64,000 nucleotides of DNA from Rhizobium rhizogenes NBRC 13257 (GTDB taxonomy: Bacteria > Pseudomonadota > Alphaproteobacteria > Rhizobiales > Rhizobiaceae): contig NZ_BAYX01000007.1 of NCBI RefSeq assembly GCF_000696095.1, positions 411,719 through 475,718 of the forward strand. Reading direction: 5' to 3'. Under the pieces are notes generated by a model. The model did no database searches. It saw only the letters and a program-made list of their open reading frames with translations, and was not told the origin of the DNA. Positions 26,066 through 34,998 of this stretch are shown here, piece by piece. The first letter of the stretch is position 1. The number at the start of each line of letters is the position of its first letter. Position numbers and translations under genes: made by a program.

Positions 26066-26989
26066 CTAGAAGCCGACCGACCGCAGATAATCGCGGCTTT
26101 CCTTCACATCCTCGAGGCTCCCCGCAACGCTCAACGGATCGCGCTCCTGCTCGACGGTGATGAAACCGTGATAGCCGATCTCGTCGAGTGCCCGCTTCAC
26201 CTCGGGATAGTCGATGATGCCCCGGCCGATCGGGCACATGACGCCCTGGGCGCAAGCCTCGAAGAAGCGGATCTTCTCGCCGAGCACGCGCTCGAACACA
26301 ACCTGGTCGATATCCTTGAAATGGACGTAGTCGAGCCGGTCCGCATAGCGGCGCAACGTCTCCACGGGATCCATGCCGGCATAATAGGTGTGGCCGGTAT
26401 CAAGGCAGAAGCCCGCCGTTTTCGCCGGTATATCCCTGGCGATCCGCTCGATCTCGTCGGCGAACTCGATATAGCCGCCGGCATGGGGATGGATGACAGC
26501 GCGGACACCGTATTTGTCCCGGGCAAGCTCGGCGATGGCCTTGATGTTGGCGACCATGCCGGCCCAGTCCTTGTCGGAGAGCCGCGGCGCGCGGTCGGAA
26601 TGACCGGCGGCGTAATCCCTCTCGTCATGACCCCAGTCCATGACGGTCAGATAGGGCGTCTTGAACCGCTGGCCGTCTACCTGCTCCGGCTGTGGCAGCC
26701 TGGTGATCACGGCGCAGATCTCGTCCGTCTGCCGGAGCAGGTTCTGGCGATTGTCCGGAGAAACCAGATCGTCGAAGATCGTTCCGGCGACGATGAAGAG
26801 ATTGCGCTCTGAGAGCGCCCCGGCGACCCGCCAATGGTCGAGTGGCACATAGCCGTATGGCCCAAGTTCAAGACCGCCATAGCCGGCAGCGGCAGCTTCG
26901 TCGAAGACGCGCTCCCAGGCGGGCAGGTTCGGATTTTTAACGTCGTCCACGCCCCAGCAGCATGGAGCAGTCGTAATCGTGATGGTCAC
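26066..26989 (-). CDS. TIM-barrel isomerase/dehydratase, IolE/MocC-like
   Basis: 307 residues of the xylose-isomerase-like TIM-barrel fold. TAPCCWGVDD near the N-terminus is typical of the inosose dehydratase IolE and rhizopine protein MocC group; FCLDTGHTYYAGMDP, YVHFKDID and FITVEQERD are the usual metal-site and active-site strands. It starts at GTG 26989, with AGGGA ten bases upstream; no suitable ATG is available. With the dehydrogenase downstream it suggests conversion of an inositol-like or keto-sugar intermediate. Inosose dehydration is possible but not proved, since the rest of an iol operon is absent. Confidence 0.85.
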   Translation of the reverse strand: MTITITTAPCCWGVDDVKNPNLPAWERVFDEAAAAGYGGLELGPYGYVPLDHWRVAGALSERNLFIVAGTIFDDLVSPDNRQNLLRQTDEICAVITRLPQPEQVDGQRFKTPYLTVMDWGHDERDYAAGHSDRAPRLSDKDWAGMVANIKAIAELARDKYGVRAVIHPHAGGYIEFADEIERIARDIPAKTAGFCLDTGHTYYAGMDPVETLRRYADRLDYVHFKDIDQVVFERVLGEKIRFFEACAQGVMCPIGRGIIDYPEVKRALDEIGYHGFITVEQERDPLSVAGSLEDVKESRDYLRSVGF

Positions 26990-27037
26990 GGGGTCATTCC
27001 CTGTCTGATATCGGTAAGGTCGAACGGCGGCCGGTGA

Positions 27038-27952
27038 TCAGGCGCGTTTCGCTGGCCAGTATTTGTCGACGTAGGTCTGGATTTCCGAGCGCATGAACTT
27101 TCCGGAAGCGTCAGCCCGCTCTTCCCAGCCGAAGACGCAGGCCGTGACGATGCCGTCGAAGCCGACCGCCGCCAGCGACGAGAAGAAGACATCCCAGTCG
27201 ATCTCGCCCTGGTACATGTCCATGTGCTGGTGGATCGTCACCTTCGCGCCCGGCGGATTGACGATGTAGCGAAGGCCCGAGGATGCCTTGTGATTATAGG
27301 TGTCGGCCACATGCACATGGTTGATCAGCGGACCCGCATCGCGGATCATCTTCGCCATGTCATCGCCGAAATAGAAGGTGTGCGGTGCGCAGTAGAGGAA
27401 CTTCACCTTGTCGGAACCAATCGTCTTCAGCATGTCGATCGCCGGATGCAGCGTCTCGCACCAGTCTTCCGGATGCGGCTCCATGTTGAGGGTCACGCCT
27501 TCCTTTTCGAAGACCGGAACGAGTTCCTCGATCGAGCGCCACCAGGCCGCCTCGCTGTGTTCGTGGGTATGCATGCCGCCGCAGCAATTGGAGCGGTGGC
27601 TCCGGTCCGGCGAAGGGCCTCGGCCGAATTCCGAGTTCATCGTGTCGCAATCCATCTCGACGGCGATCCGGATCGCTTCCTTCCAATAGCTGACCGCCGC
27701 CTGCCGCTCATCTTCATGCGGGCTTGCCCAGCGATACATCGGCAGGAGCGATGCGAGCTTGACGCCGTGGTCCTTTAGCGCCGACTTGAATTCGACGATG
27801 CGTTCCTTGTGGGCACGCGGCCGCACCCACCAGGGAAGGAAGTCGTCGCGCGGCGACAATTCAATATGGTCATAGCCAAGCTCCGCTGCCTTACGGCAAA
27901 GCTGATCGAGCGGCAGGTGCCGGTGCATATGCGGGTCGAGTGCGATCTTCAT
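27038..27952 (-). CDS. Sugar phosphate isomerase/epimerase family protein
   Basis: 304 residues, TIM-barrel superfamily. Strand motifs with likely metal ligands are NMEPHPEDW, NHVHVADTYNH and the His-rich CCGGMHTHEHSEAAWW, an unusual run with two Cys and four His or Met residues. GGAGGAGCCCC precedes ATG 27952. It is the first gene of the operon with the IolE-like and dehydrogenase genes and is divergent from a LacI gene across 206 bp that contains a perfect 16-bp palindrome. No transporter is linked. The reaction is not known. Confidence 0.85.
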   Translation of the reverse strand: MKIALDPHMHRHLPLDQLCRKAAELGYDHIELSPRDDFLPWWVRPRAHKERIVEFKSALKDHGVKLASLLPMYRWASPHEDERQAAVSYWKEAIRIAVEMDCDTMNSEFGRGPSPDRSHRSNCCGGMHTHEHSEAAWWRSIEELVPVFEKEGVTLNMEPHPEDWCETLHPAIDMLKTIGSDKVKFLYCAPHTFYFGDDMAKMIRDAGPLINHVHVADTYNHKASSGLRYIVNPPGAKVTIHQHMDMYQGEIDWDVFFSSLAAVGFDGIVTACVFGWEERADASGKFMRSEIQTYVDKYWPAKRA

Positions 27953-28088
27953 GGGGCTCCTCCGTCATCCGGCGTGACCATGAACAGGCCAGCGGATGCT
28001 CTTTCGTCTGGATCGTTTTGAGATTCGGTTTTCCTCCCGAATTGCCCGGAGGATAGGCCCGCGCCGTGGCGACTCTCCAATCCTTCCT

Positions 28089-28104
28089 TGATCAAATTTG
28101 ATCA
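28089..28104. promoter_or_regulatory. Candidate LacI operator in the divergent region
   Basis: TGATCAAATTTGATCA is a perfect 16-bp palindrome. It lies 55 bp upstream of the LacI start and about 135 bp upstream of the divergent isomerase start. Confidence 0.7.
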
Positions 28105-28158
28105 TTGGCGTAGGGCAGCACGGATGCAGGGCTGAACTACTGCTGTCGGAGGAACGGG

Positions 28159-29163
28159 ATGACGAAGGTCACCTTGAAGGATGTGGCGGAAGAGGCCGGC
28201 GTCGGCACAGCCACGGTCGAGCGAGTCGTCAATGGCCGTGGCGGCGTCAGGCCGGAAACCGTGGAAAAGGTGTTTCTCGCCGCAAAAAGGCTGAACTACC
28301 GGCATGGGCTGTCGAATGCCCATCGCAGCCTGATCCGGATCGAGGTGATCCTGGTGCGGCCGGAGACCAGCTTCTATTCGCGGATGAACCAGGCTTTTGA
28401 GCGCATCGCCGCCTCACTCGACCATGGCATCGTCGTTCACCGCACCTTTGCCCGGGAAAACGATCCGGTGGACTTCGCCCACTATATCGCCAATCCGAAA
28501 GTCCGCAGATCGGCGCTGATCGTCGTCGCGCCGGACCACCCGGACGTGGTCACAAGCGTCAGACAGGCACGCGAACTCGGGATTCCCGTCGTCCAGATCA
28601 TGACCCGCCCGGCGCCGGAGCTGCCCTATGTCGGGATCGACAACTATGCGGCCGGCCGCACCGCCGCCTACTATATGTCACGCATGCTAGCCGGACAGGC
28701 GGGCGCCTTCGTCGCGCTCTGCCATAGCGGTGCCTACGAGAACCACAAAGAGCGCATCCGCGGGTTCTCCGCCTATCTCGCCGAACAGGGCTCGAACGCC
28801 CACGCCTTCACCGAGGTGATGTTCGATCTCGACGACGAGCACAATGCCATGGAGCTGCTGCGCAATGCACTTGACCGCGACCCCAGCATTATCGGCGTCT
28901 ACAGCGCCGGCGGCGACAATGTCGCGGTTGCATCCGTTCTCCGGCAAAACCGGCAACGAGGGACCTTCTGGGTCGGCCATGAACTGACCGAGCAGACACG
29001 CAGCTACCTGCGCCAGGGCATCCTGTCGATCGTGCTGGATCAGGCGCCGGAGATCCAGGCGCGCCGATCGATCGACCTGACGTTGAAGACATTGGGCCTG
29101 ATCGACGTCGAGGTCAGCGCCGAGCCCGTGCGCTTTCTCACCGTAACCTCGGAGAACCTCTGA
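28159..29163 (+). CDS. LacI family transcriptional regulator
   Basis: 334 residues with an N-terminal helix-turn-helix (TLKDVAEEAGVGTATVERVV) and a periplasmic-binding-like domain with YVGIDNYAAGRTAAYYM. GGAGGAACGGG precedes ATG 28159. It is divergent from the isomerase/isomerase/dehydrogenase operon and is the obvious candidate to bind the palindrome at 28089-28104. In its ligand-binding half it resembles the xylose-operon regulator (IIGVYS, GHELTEQTRS versus AHELTEHTRS), so the two are close paralogues that probably sense related ligands. Confidence 0.92.
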   Translation: MTKVTLKDVAEEAGVGTATVERVVNGRGGVRPETVEKVFLAAKRLNYRHGLSNAHRSLIRIEVILVRPETSFYSRMNQAFERIAASLDHGIVVHRTFARENDPVDFAHYIANPKVRRSALIVVAPDHPDVVTSVRQARELGIPVVQIMTRPAPELPYVGIDNYAAGRTAAYYMSRMLAGQAGAFVALCHSGAYENHKERIRGFSAYLAEQGSNAHAFTEVMFDLDDEHNAMELLRNALDRDPSIIGVYSAGGDNVAVASVLRQNRQRGTFWVGHELTEQTRSYLRQGILSIVLDQAPEIQARRSIDLTLKTLGLIDVEVSAEPVRFLTVTSENL

Positions 29164-29261
29164 ACCAATTGCGGTTACGGGTGGCCATTGCCTCCAGATG
29201 GCGTATAAGTCCCGCCAACTGCGGTGACGTCTTCGCCGCGCCAAATCAAAGGTGCCAATCC

Positions 29262-29540
29262 ATGACCGACAACACGACCGCAGACACCGATAACGAACAG
29301 CAGCGGCTGGCCGATCTTGCCGAAATCGGCGATGTTGATCTGTCTCAATTCGTACCAGGGACCTTCGGCTGCCATGAGGCAATGCATACGGCCTCACTCA
29401 TGCTCGACATGACCGACGATCACCTGCTGCAACACCCCGCCATCCTCGCCGATCCGGAATTCTACCGTCTCGCCGGCAATGTTCACGAGGCGCTGTTCGC
29501 GCTCTATCAGGCCATCGGCGAAAAGCATCTGGCGGACTAA
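29262..29540 (+). CDS. Small hypothetical protein
   Basis: 92 residues, acidic and mostly helical, with FGCHEAMHTASLMLDM and NVHEALFALYQAIGEKHL. No signal peptide or membrane segment is present. AAAGGTGCCAATCC precedes ATG 29262. I do not recognise the family. It lies 98 bp after the LacI gene and converges on an unrelated membrane-anchored protein gene. Confidence 0.7.
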   Translation: MTDNTTADTDNEQQRLADLAEIGDVDLSQFVPGTFGCHEAMHTASLMLDMTDDHLLQHPAILADPEFYRLAGNVHEALFALYQAIGEKHLAD

Positions 29541-29571
29541 GTATCTTCAGAAGCGGCGACGTTAGGCCGGC

Positions 29572-30405
29572 TCAGTTCGTCACCGGCGACGGCCGGCTGC
29601 TGGCGCCCGTCATTGTCGGGTCGAGACCCAGCGGCGGTGCCGCCTTCGGGTCAGTGGCATCCACGCCGATGAATTCATCGCCTTTATCAGTCTCGGGCGG
29701 TACGTTGCCGGTCGTCGCGGGCTCGTGGGGTTTAGGCGGAGCATGGGCGGCTTCCTTGGCTGCCGCCTTCTCTTCCGCCGCCATTGCGGCCTTACGCTTA
29801 TCCGTCTTGGCGTCGCCCTTTTCGTTCTCGGCTGCCAGCGGATTGTCGCAATCGCTGTAATTTTTCAGCGCCGCCAGCGTCTCGTCGATATCGGTGGGCA
29901 GCATGTTGATCTGCTCGCCATAGAACAGACCCTGGGCACTTGCGCCGCCATTGTAATAACGCGCCGTGACCGGCGCCTCGACGGCGCCACCCGCGACCTT
30001 GTCGGGATGCGGAACATAGACGACATCGGCGCCCAGCGCCCGGCCGCGAATATCGGATCGCAACGTCGGCCCATTCTTGTCGAGAACCACCACCTGGACG
30101 AGATCCGGCTTCTGCTCCTCATAAACGGCTTTGGCGACACGTAATGCTGTTTTCACACGCGTCAGGCCATCGGTCGGATCCGTGCGGATATATTTGCGCA
30201 CCCAGAAGCGATTTTCCTTGCGGATGGTGATGAGGCTAACGTCGCTGCACTCGAGGCCATTTGGGGAGGCCGAGACAAAACCCTGGAGCCTGTCCTTGCC
30301 CAGATAAAGCGCGAAAGCGCCGGAGGAGCCTATCAACAAGGCCACTCCGCCGATGAGGACGACAAGCTTCCGGGGGGACCGGAAAATATGCAGTAAGGCG
30401 CTCAC
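29572..30405 (-). CDS. Hypothetical membrane-anchored protein
   Basis: About 277 residues. One membrane segment lies near the N-terminus (KLVVLIGGVALLIGSSGAFAL), followed by a folded region of about 150 residues and a low-complexity Lys/Ala/Pro-rich tail (about 195-277). GTG 30405 is preferred because GGAG lies eight bases upstream; a GTG at 30429 in the same frame is possible, and the ATG at 30422 is out of frame. The anchored domain would face the periplasm. No domain was recognised with certainty. The gene is divergent from the LysR gene at 30600. Confidence 0.7.
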   Translation of the reverse strand: MSALLHIFRSPRKLVVLIGGVALLIGSSGAFALYLGKDRLQGFVSASPNGLECSDVSLITIRKENRFWVRKYIRTDPTDGLTRVKTALRVAKAVYEEQKPDLVQVVVLDKNGPTLRSDIRGRALGADVVYVPHPDKVAGGAVEAPVTARYYNGGASAQGLFYGEQINMLPTDIDETLAALKNYSDCDNPLAAENEKGDAKTDKRKAAMAAEEKAAAKEAAHAPPKPHEPATTGNVPPETDKGDEFIGVDATDPKAAPPLGLDPTMTGASSRPSPVTN

Positions 30406-30599
30406 GCCAACTGCTCCAGCATAAAGCACTCCAACGCGACAAGGTGATTGATCCTCACGTTAGGGATGCGGCGTTTCGGAATGCTTAAAACAGAGATGAA
30501 ACTTGTGTCACTCTCGCTGCTTTTACCAAAAAAGGTCCAGATTTTTCAGGCCGATGCCGGCGCTTGCCTTCTACGGTTCGGCCATGCTCTAACCGGGAC

Positions 30600-31508
30600 A
30601 TGGCGTTCACCTTGAGACAGCTTCAGTATTTCGTCGCCGTGGCGGAACAGGGCTCGGTCACCCGCGCCGCGCAAAACCTGTCGATCTCGCAATCCTCCGT
30701 CACCGAAGCCCTGAAAGAACTGGAAAGCGATCTCGGCGTCGAGTTGTTCGACCGTCATCCCCGCGGCCTCTCCATCACCCATAACGGCCACCAGTTCCTG
30801 CGCCACGCAACGAAGATCCTCTCGACCGTTTCCGACGCCCGCACCAGCTTTTCCGGCCAGCAGAATGCGACCGGCGGCACCTTGAACATCGGCGTCACCT
30901 CGCTTGTCGCCGGCTATGTGCTGTCCGACCTGCTGGCACGCTATCGCCGCGTCTGCCCCGGCGTCGAGGTCAGCGCTATCGAAGATAATGGCGGCTATCT
31001 CGAACATCTTCTGGTCGGTGGCGAGCTCGACGTCGCTGTTATGGTCATTTCCAACCTGCGCGACCGCATGGCGCTGCAGGCCGAAATCATCGAGACATCC
31101 CCCTACCGCCTCTGGCTGCCCATGGGCCATCCGCTGGTTTCCGCCGATATCATCAGCGTCGCCGACATCACCCGCGAACCGCTGATCATGCTGACCATCG
31201 ACGAGATCGAGGAAAACACCGGTAAGCTGCTGACAGCACTTGGCGCCCGCCCGCATGTGGCCTTTCGCACGCGCTCCGTCGAGGCCGTGCGCAGCCTGGT
31301 CGCCACCGGCGCCGGCGTGGCGCTTCTGCCGGACCTCGTCTACCGCCCCTGGTCGCTGGAAGGTGATCGCATCGAAAGCCGCGACGTCTCCGGCTCGCTG
31401 CCGGTAGTCCAGGTCGGCATGGTCTGGCGCAAGGGCTCCAGCCTGCCCCAAGCAGCCCGCGATTTCGTCGGTGTCGCCGAAAGCATGCGCTCGGGGCGGC
31501 AGCGATAG
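30600..31508 (+). CDS. LysR family transcriptional regulator
   Basis: 302 residues with the standard N-terminal winged helix-turn-helix (LRQLQYFVAVAEQGSVTRAA, then SQSSVTEALKELESDLGVEL) and a C-terminal inducer domain of the type II binding-protein fold. ATG 30600 has only a weak ribosome site. It lies directly upstream of and in the same direction as the polyamine-type importer genes, and the inverted repeat at 31578-31592 in front of the binding-protein gene fits a LysR site. Control of that importer operon is inferred. Confidence 0.9.
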   Translation: MAFTLRQLQYFVAVAEQGSVTRAAQNLSISQSSVTEALKELESDLGVELFDRHPRGLSITHNGHQFLRHATKILSTVSDARTSFSGQQNATGGTLNIGVTSLVAGYVLSDLLARYRRVCPGVEVSAIEDNGGYLEHLLVGGELDVAVMVISNLRDRMALQAEIIETSPYRLWLPMGHPLVSADIISVADITREPLIMLTIDEIEENTGKLLTALGARPHVAFRTRSVEAVRSLVATGAGVALLPDLVYRPWSLEGDRIESRDVSGSLPVVQVGMVWRKGSSLPQAARDFVGVAESMRSGRQR

Positions 31509-31510
31509 GC

Positions 31511-31559
31511 GAGCGTGATCCCGAAAACTGTGAAGCGGTTTTCGAACGAGATCACGCTC
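31511..31559. repeat. Rhizobial-type palindromic repeat, copy A
   Basis: GAGCGTGATC and GATCACGCTC bound a segment reading CCGAAAACTGTGAAGCGGTTTTCG, which itself contains CGAAAA/TTTTCG. A related copy is at 56406-56452. I recall this as a very frequent small intergenic repeat in Rhizobium genomes. It begins three bases after the LysR stop. Confidence 0.7.
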
Positions 31560-31577
31560 AATCAAATAAGGGAACCT

Positions 31578-31592
31578 ATCGGAAATTCCGAT
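31578..31592. promoter_or_regulatory. Candidate LysR-type site before the importer operon
   Basis: ATCGGAAATTCCGAT is a 15-bp perfect inverted repeat (seven plus one plus seven) with the size and dyad form of LysR recognition sites. It lies about 120 bp upstream of the binding-protein start. Confidence 0.55.
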
Positions 31593-31710
31593 ATCGACTT
31601 TCTGATAAATGAATTTGCGAATACGGCAAAATCGCGTCACCTTTTTCTCCGGGAACAAAACGCCAGACACTGGCTCCAGTAGCAACTGGCTCAAAAACCG
31701 GGAGACTCCG

Positions 31711-32871
31711 ATGAAGCATTTGCTGAAATCATGCACGGTCGCACTCGCATCCTTAAGTTTCGCCACGCAGGTCATTGCCGCTGAGCCGCTGAAGACGCTC
31801 GGCAAGGGCGAAGGCGCCGTCAGCATCGTTGCCTGGGCCGGCTATATCGAGCGCGGTGAGAGCGACAAGAATTACGACTGGGTCACAGGCTTCGAAAAGG
31901 AGACCGGCTGCAAGGTCAGCGTCAAGACCGCCGCGACATCGGATGAAATGGTGGCGCTGATGAACGAAGGCGGCTTCGACCTCGTCACCGCCTCGGGCGA
32001 TGCATCGCTGCGTCTCGTTGCCGGCAAGCGCGTCCAGCCGATCAACACCGACCTCATCCCAAGCTGGAAAAACCTCGACGATCGGTTGAAAAATGCGCCA
32101 TGGCATACCGTCAACGGCGTCCATTATGGCGTACCCTATCTCTGGGGGCCGAACGTGCTGATGTACAATACCGACGCCTTCAAGGATCAGGCGCCGAAGA
32201 GCTGGAACGTCGTCTTCGAAGAAATGACCCTGCCGGACGGTAAGTCCAACAAGGGCCGTGTCCAGGCCTATGATGGTCCGATCTACATCGCCGACGCCGC
32301 TCTTTACCTGATGGCCCACAAGCCGGAGCTCGGTATCAAGGATCCTTACGAACTCAACGAAGACCAGTATAAGGCAGCCCTCGACCTGCTGCGCGGCCAG
32401 CGCAAGCTCGTCAGCCGCTATTGGCATGACGCGATGATCCAGACGGACGATTTCAAGAACGAAGGCGTCGTCGCCTCCGGCTCCTGGCCGTTCCAGGTGA
32501 ACCTGCTGCAGGCCGACAAGCAAAAGATCGCCTCGACCTTCCCCGATGAAGGCGCGACCGGTTGGGCCGATACCACCATGCTGCATGTCGACAGCGAGCA
32601 CCCGAACTGCGCCTATATGTGGATGGAACACTCGCTTCAGGCCAAGGTCCAAGGCGACGCCGCCGCCTGGTTCGGCGCGGTGCCCTCGGTTCCCGCCGCC
32701 TGCAAAGGCAACGAGCTCTTGACCGACAGCGGTTGCGCAACCAACGGCTACGACCACTTCGACAAGATCAAGTTCTGGAAAACCCCGGTCGCCAAGTGCA
32801 CGAGCGAGAGCGAATGCGTGCCTTACCATCGCTGGGTTTCCGACTATATCGGCGTGATTGGGGGCAGATAG
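31711..32871 (+). CDS. ABC transporter binding protein, spermidine/putrescine (PotD/PotF) type
   Basis: 386 residues with a signal peptide of about 23 residues ending near VIA-AEP. SIVAWAGYIERG, FDLVTASGDASLRL and YGVPYLWGPNVLMYNTDAF follow the PotD-like pattern of polyamine and related amine binding proteins. Four Cys cluster near the C-terminus (CKGNELLTDSGC and CTSESEC) and may form disulfides. ATG 31711 has GGGAG upstream. It begins an importer operon followed by ATPase, two permeases and an aminobutyraldehyde dehydrogenase, which points to putrescine or a related amine as cargo. Confidence 0.9.
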   Translation: MKHLLKSCTVALASLSFATQVIAAEPLKTLGKGEGAVSIVAWAGYIERGESDKNYDWVTGFEKETGCKVSVKTAATSDEMVALMNEGGFDLVTASGDASLRLVAGKRVQPINTDLIPSWKNLDDRLKNAPWHTVNGVHYGVPYLWGPNVLMYNTDAFKDQAPKSWNVVFEEMTLPDGKSNKGRVQAYDGPIYIADAALYLMAHKPELGIKDPYELNEDQYKAALDLLRGQRKLVSRYWHDAMIQTDDFKNEGVVASGSWPFQVNLLQADKQKIASTFPDEGATGWADTTMLHVDSEHPNCAYMWMEHSLQAKVQGDAAAWFGAVPSVPAACKGNELLTDSGCATNGYDHFDKIKFWKTPVAKCTSESECVPYHRWVSDYIGVIGGR

Positions 32872-32928
32872 CTCACGCCGATCACGGCGATCGCCTCTCC
32901 ACCGCGAGGAGTGGCGATCCCGCCGGGA

Positions 32929-32962
32929 CGATGAGGGGAGCGGCATACTAAGCCCCTCGTCG
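32929..32962 (+). other. Hairpin between binding-protein and ATPase genes
   Basis: CGATGAGGGG faces CCCCTCGTCG, with one G-T pair, across a 14-base loop. It lies in the 172-bp gap after the binding-protein gene, where such hairpins commonly raise expression of the binding protein relative to the other importer genes. Confidence 0.45.
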
Positions 32963-33043
32963 CCTCGCCAAGCCCTCCTCTGAAGAGAGAAGGCAAGGTG
33001 GAAATATATGCCCCGTCATCTCTGCATATCCTTGGAGCACCCC

Positions 33044-34030
33044 ATGACCGCCGTTCGTTTCCAGCAGGTATCGCGCCATTTCGGCCAGGTCCGCGCCGTC
33101 GACCACGTCGATCTGGAGATCGCTCCCGGTGAATTCTTCGCCATGCTCGGCCCCTCCGGCTCCGGCAAGACCACCTGCCTGAGATTGATTGCCGGTTTCG
33201 AGCAGCCGACCGGTGGCCATATTGAGATTTTCGGCGAGACCGCCGAGGGTGTGCCGCCCTATCGGCGCAACGTCAACACCGTGTTTCAGGACTACGCCCT
33301 GTTTCCGCACCTCAACATCCTCGACAACGTCGCTTACGGGCTGATGGTCAAGGGTATCGGCAAGGCCGAGCGGTGGAAGGCTGCCGAACAGGCGCTGGAA
33401 ATGGTGAAACTGCCGGGCTACGGCGCCCGCCGCCCTGGCCAGCTCTCCGGCGGCCAACGCCAGCGCGTGGCACTCGCCCGCGCGCTCGTCAACAAGCCGA
33501 AAGTCCTTCTTCTCGACGAGCCGCTCGGCGCGCTCGACCTAAAACTGCGTGAGCAGATGCAGGAAGAGCTGAAGAGCCTGCAACGGGCGCTCGGCATAAC
33601 CTTCGTCTTCGTCACCCATGATCAGGGCGAGGCGCTTTCCATGGCCGACCGCGTCGCCGTCTTCAACAATGGCAAGATCGTGCAGGAAGGCACGCCGCAC
33701 GACATCTATCAGCGGCCGAAGACCAGATTCGTCGCTGATTTCGTCGGTTCCTCCAACGTAATCGCACCCGAGACGATGTCATCGCTTGGCGGCGAGCGCC
33801 GCTGGGCGAGCCTGCGGCCCGAGGCCATTCGTCTTGGCGACAGTGCCGGCCTTGCCGCCACCGTGCAGGCAACCAGCTTCCTCGGCGCCGCTACCCGCCT
33901 CTCCGTCGAAGCACACGGCACGCGGCTGCATGTCACCGTGCCGGCCGGTCAGCCGATCCCGGAACCCGGCGCCTCGATCCGCCTCGCCTGGGCACCCGCC
34001 GACGTGCACTATATGGACGACGCCGCATGA
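33044..34030 (+). CDS. ABC transporter ATP-binding protein, PotA type
   Basis: 328 residues. Walker A GPSGSGKTT (36-44), signature LSGGQRQRVALARAL, Walker B VLLLDEPLGALD, and a C-terminal TOBE-like regulatory domain (about 250-328) are present. ATG 33044 has TTGGAG upstream. The upstream frame to 33008 lacks family similarity. It energises the importer with the two permeases that follow, and its stop overlaps the next start by four bases. Confidence 0.93.
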   Translation: MTAVRFQQVSRHFGQVRAVDHVDLEIAPGEFFAMLGPSGSGKTTCLRLIAGFEQPTGGHIEIFGETAEGVPPYRRNVNTVFQDYALFPHLNILDNVAYGLMVKGIGKAERWKAAEQALEMVKLPGYGARRPGQLSGGQRQRVALARALVNKPKVLLLDEPLGALDLKLREQMQEELKSLQRALGITFVFVTHDQGEALSMADRVAVFNNGKIVQEGTPHDIYQRPKTRFVADFVGSSNVIAPETMSSLGGERRWASLRPEAIRLGDSAGLAATVQATSFLGAATRLSVEAHGTRLHVTVPAGQPIPEPGASIRLAWAPADVHYMDDAA

Positions 34031-34998
34031 CGATGGCGAGCATCACCACAGCTGCGCCGGCTCCCACCTCGATCCTGCCAAGCCGCGGCGGGTTCTTCGG
34101 CCGCCTTTCGGATCTCTTCTGGCGCCGTCCGAAACTCTTCCTCTTCTTGATGCTGACGCCTCCGCTCCTCTGGCTCGGCATCATCTATATCGGAGCGCTG
34201 ATCGCCCTGCTGCTGCAGAGCTTCTTCTCGATCGACGATTTCTCCGGAATGGTGAATTACGAATTCACGCTGTCCACCTATGCGCAGCTGCTGAATTCCG
34301 CCAATTTCGACATCATCGTCCGCACCGTCGTCATGGCGGCGCTGGTAACCGTGGCCTCCGCCTTCGTCGCCTTCCCCATCGCCTATTATGCGGCGCGCTA
34401 CGCACAGGGAAAATGGAAGGCGCTGTTCTATCTCGGCGTCATGCTGCCGCTCTGGTCGAGCTATCTGGTCAAGGTCTACGCCTGGAAGCTGATCCTCGCC
34501 AAGGAGGGCATCCTGACCTGGCTTTTCGGCAAGCTCTATCTCGGCTGGCTGCTCGACAGCGTACTTGCTTTGCCCGTCATCGGCGGCAACTCACTGTCGG
34601 TGAGCTATATCGGCACCTTCCTTGTCTTCGTCTATATCTGGCTGCCCTATATGATCCTGCCGACGCAGGCCGCTCTCGAGCGCGTGCCGGCCAATCTGCT
34701 CGAAGCCTCCTCCGATCTCGGTGCAGCGCCGAACCAGACCTTCCGCACTGTGCTGCTGCCGCTGGCACTGCCCGGCATCGTCGCCGGCTCGATCTTCACC
34801 TTCTCGCTGACGCTCGGCGACTACATCATCCCGCAGATCATCGGCTCCTCGCGCCTCTTCATCGGCCAGGCGGTCTATGCGCAGCAGGGCACGGCCGGCA
34901 ATGTGCCGCTGGCCGCCGCCTTCTCGGTCGTGCCGATCGTCATCATGGCCATCTATCTCTGGATCGCCAAGAAGCAGGGGGCCTTCGATGCGCTCTGA
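34027..34998 (+). CDS. ABC transporter permease, PotB type
   Basis: 323 residues with six membrane segments and the permease-ATPase contact loop EASSDLGAAPNQTFRTVLLPLALPG in the expected place near the C-terminal half. A polar N-terminal tail of about 40 residues precedes the first segment. It overlaps the ATPase gene by ATGA and the next permease gene by 11 bases, so translation is probably coupled. Confidence 0.92.
   Translation: MTMASITTAAPAPTSILPSRGGFFGRLSDLFWRRPKLFLFLMLTPPLLWLGIIYIGALIALLLQSFFSIDDFSGMVNYEFTLSTYAQLLNSANFDIIVRTVVMAALVTVASAFVAFPIAYYAARYAQGKWKALFYLGVMLPLWSSYLVKVYAWKLILAKEGILTWLFGKLYLGWLLDSVLALPVIGGNSLSVSYIGTFLVFVYIWLPYMILPTQAALERVPANLLEASSDLGAAPNQTFRTVLLPLALPGIVAGSIFTFSLTLGDYIIPQIIGSSRLFIGQAVYAQQGTAGNVPLAAAFSVVPIVIMAIYLWIAKKQGAFDAL

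Noticed and set aside
24885..26255. Dehydrogenase start at 26255
   Set aside because: The added 69 residues lie inside the IolE-like gene in another frame and have no Rossmann-fold similarity; ATG 26048 begins just before the GMVGGG loop.
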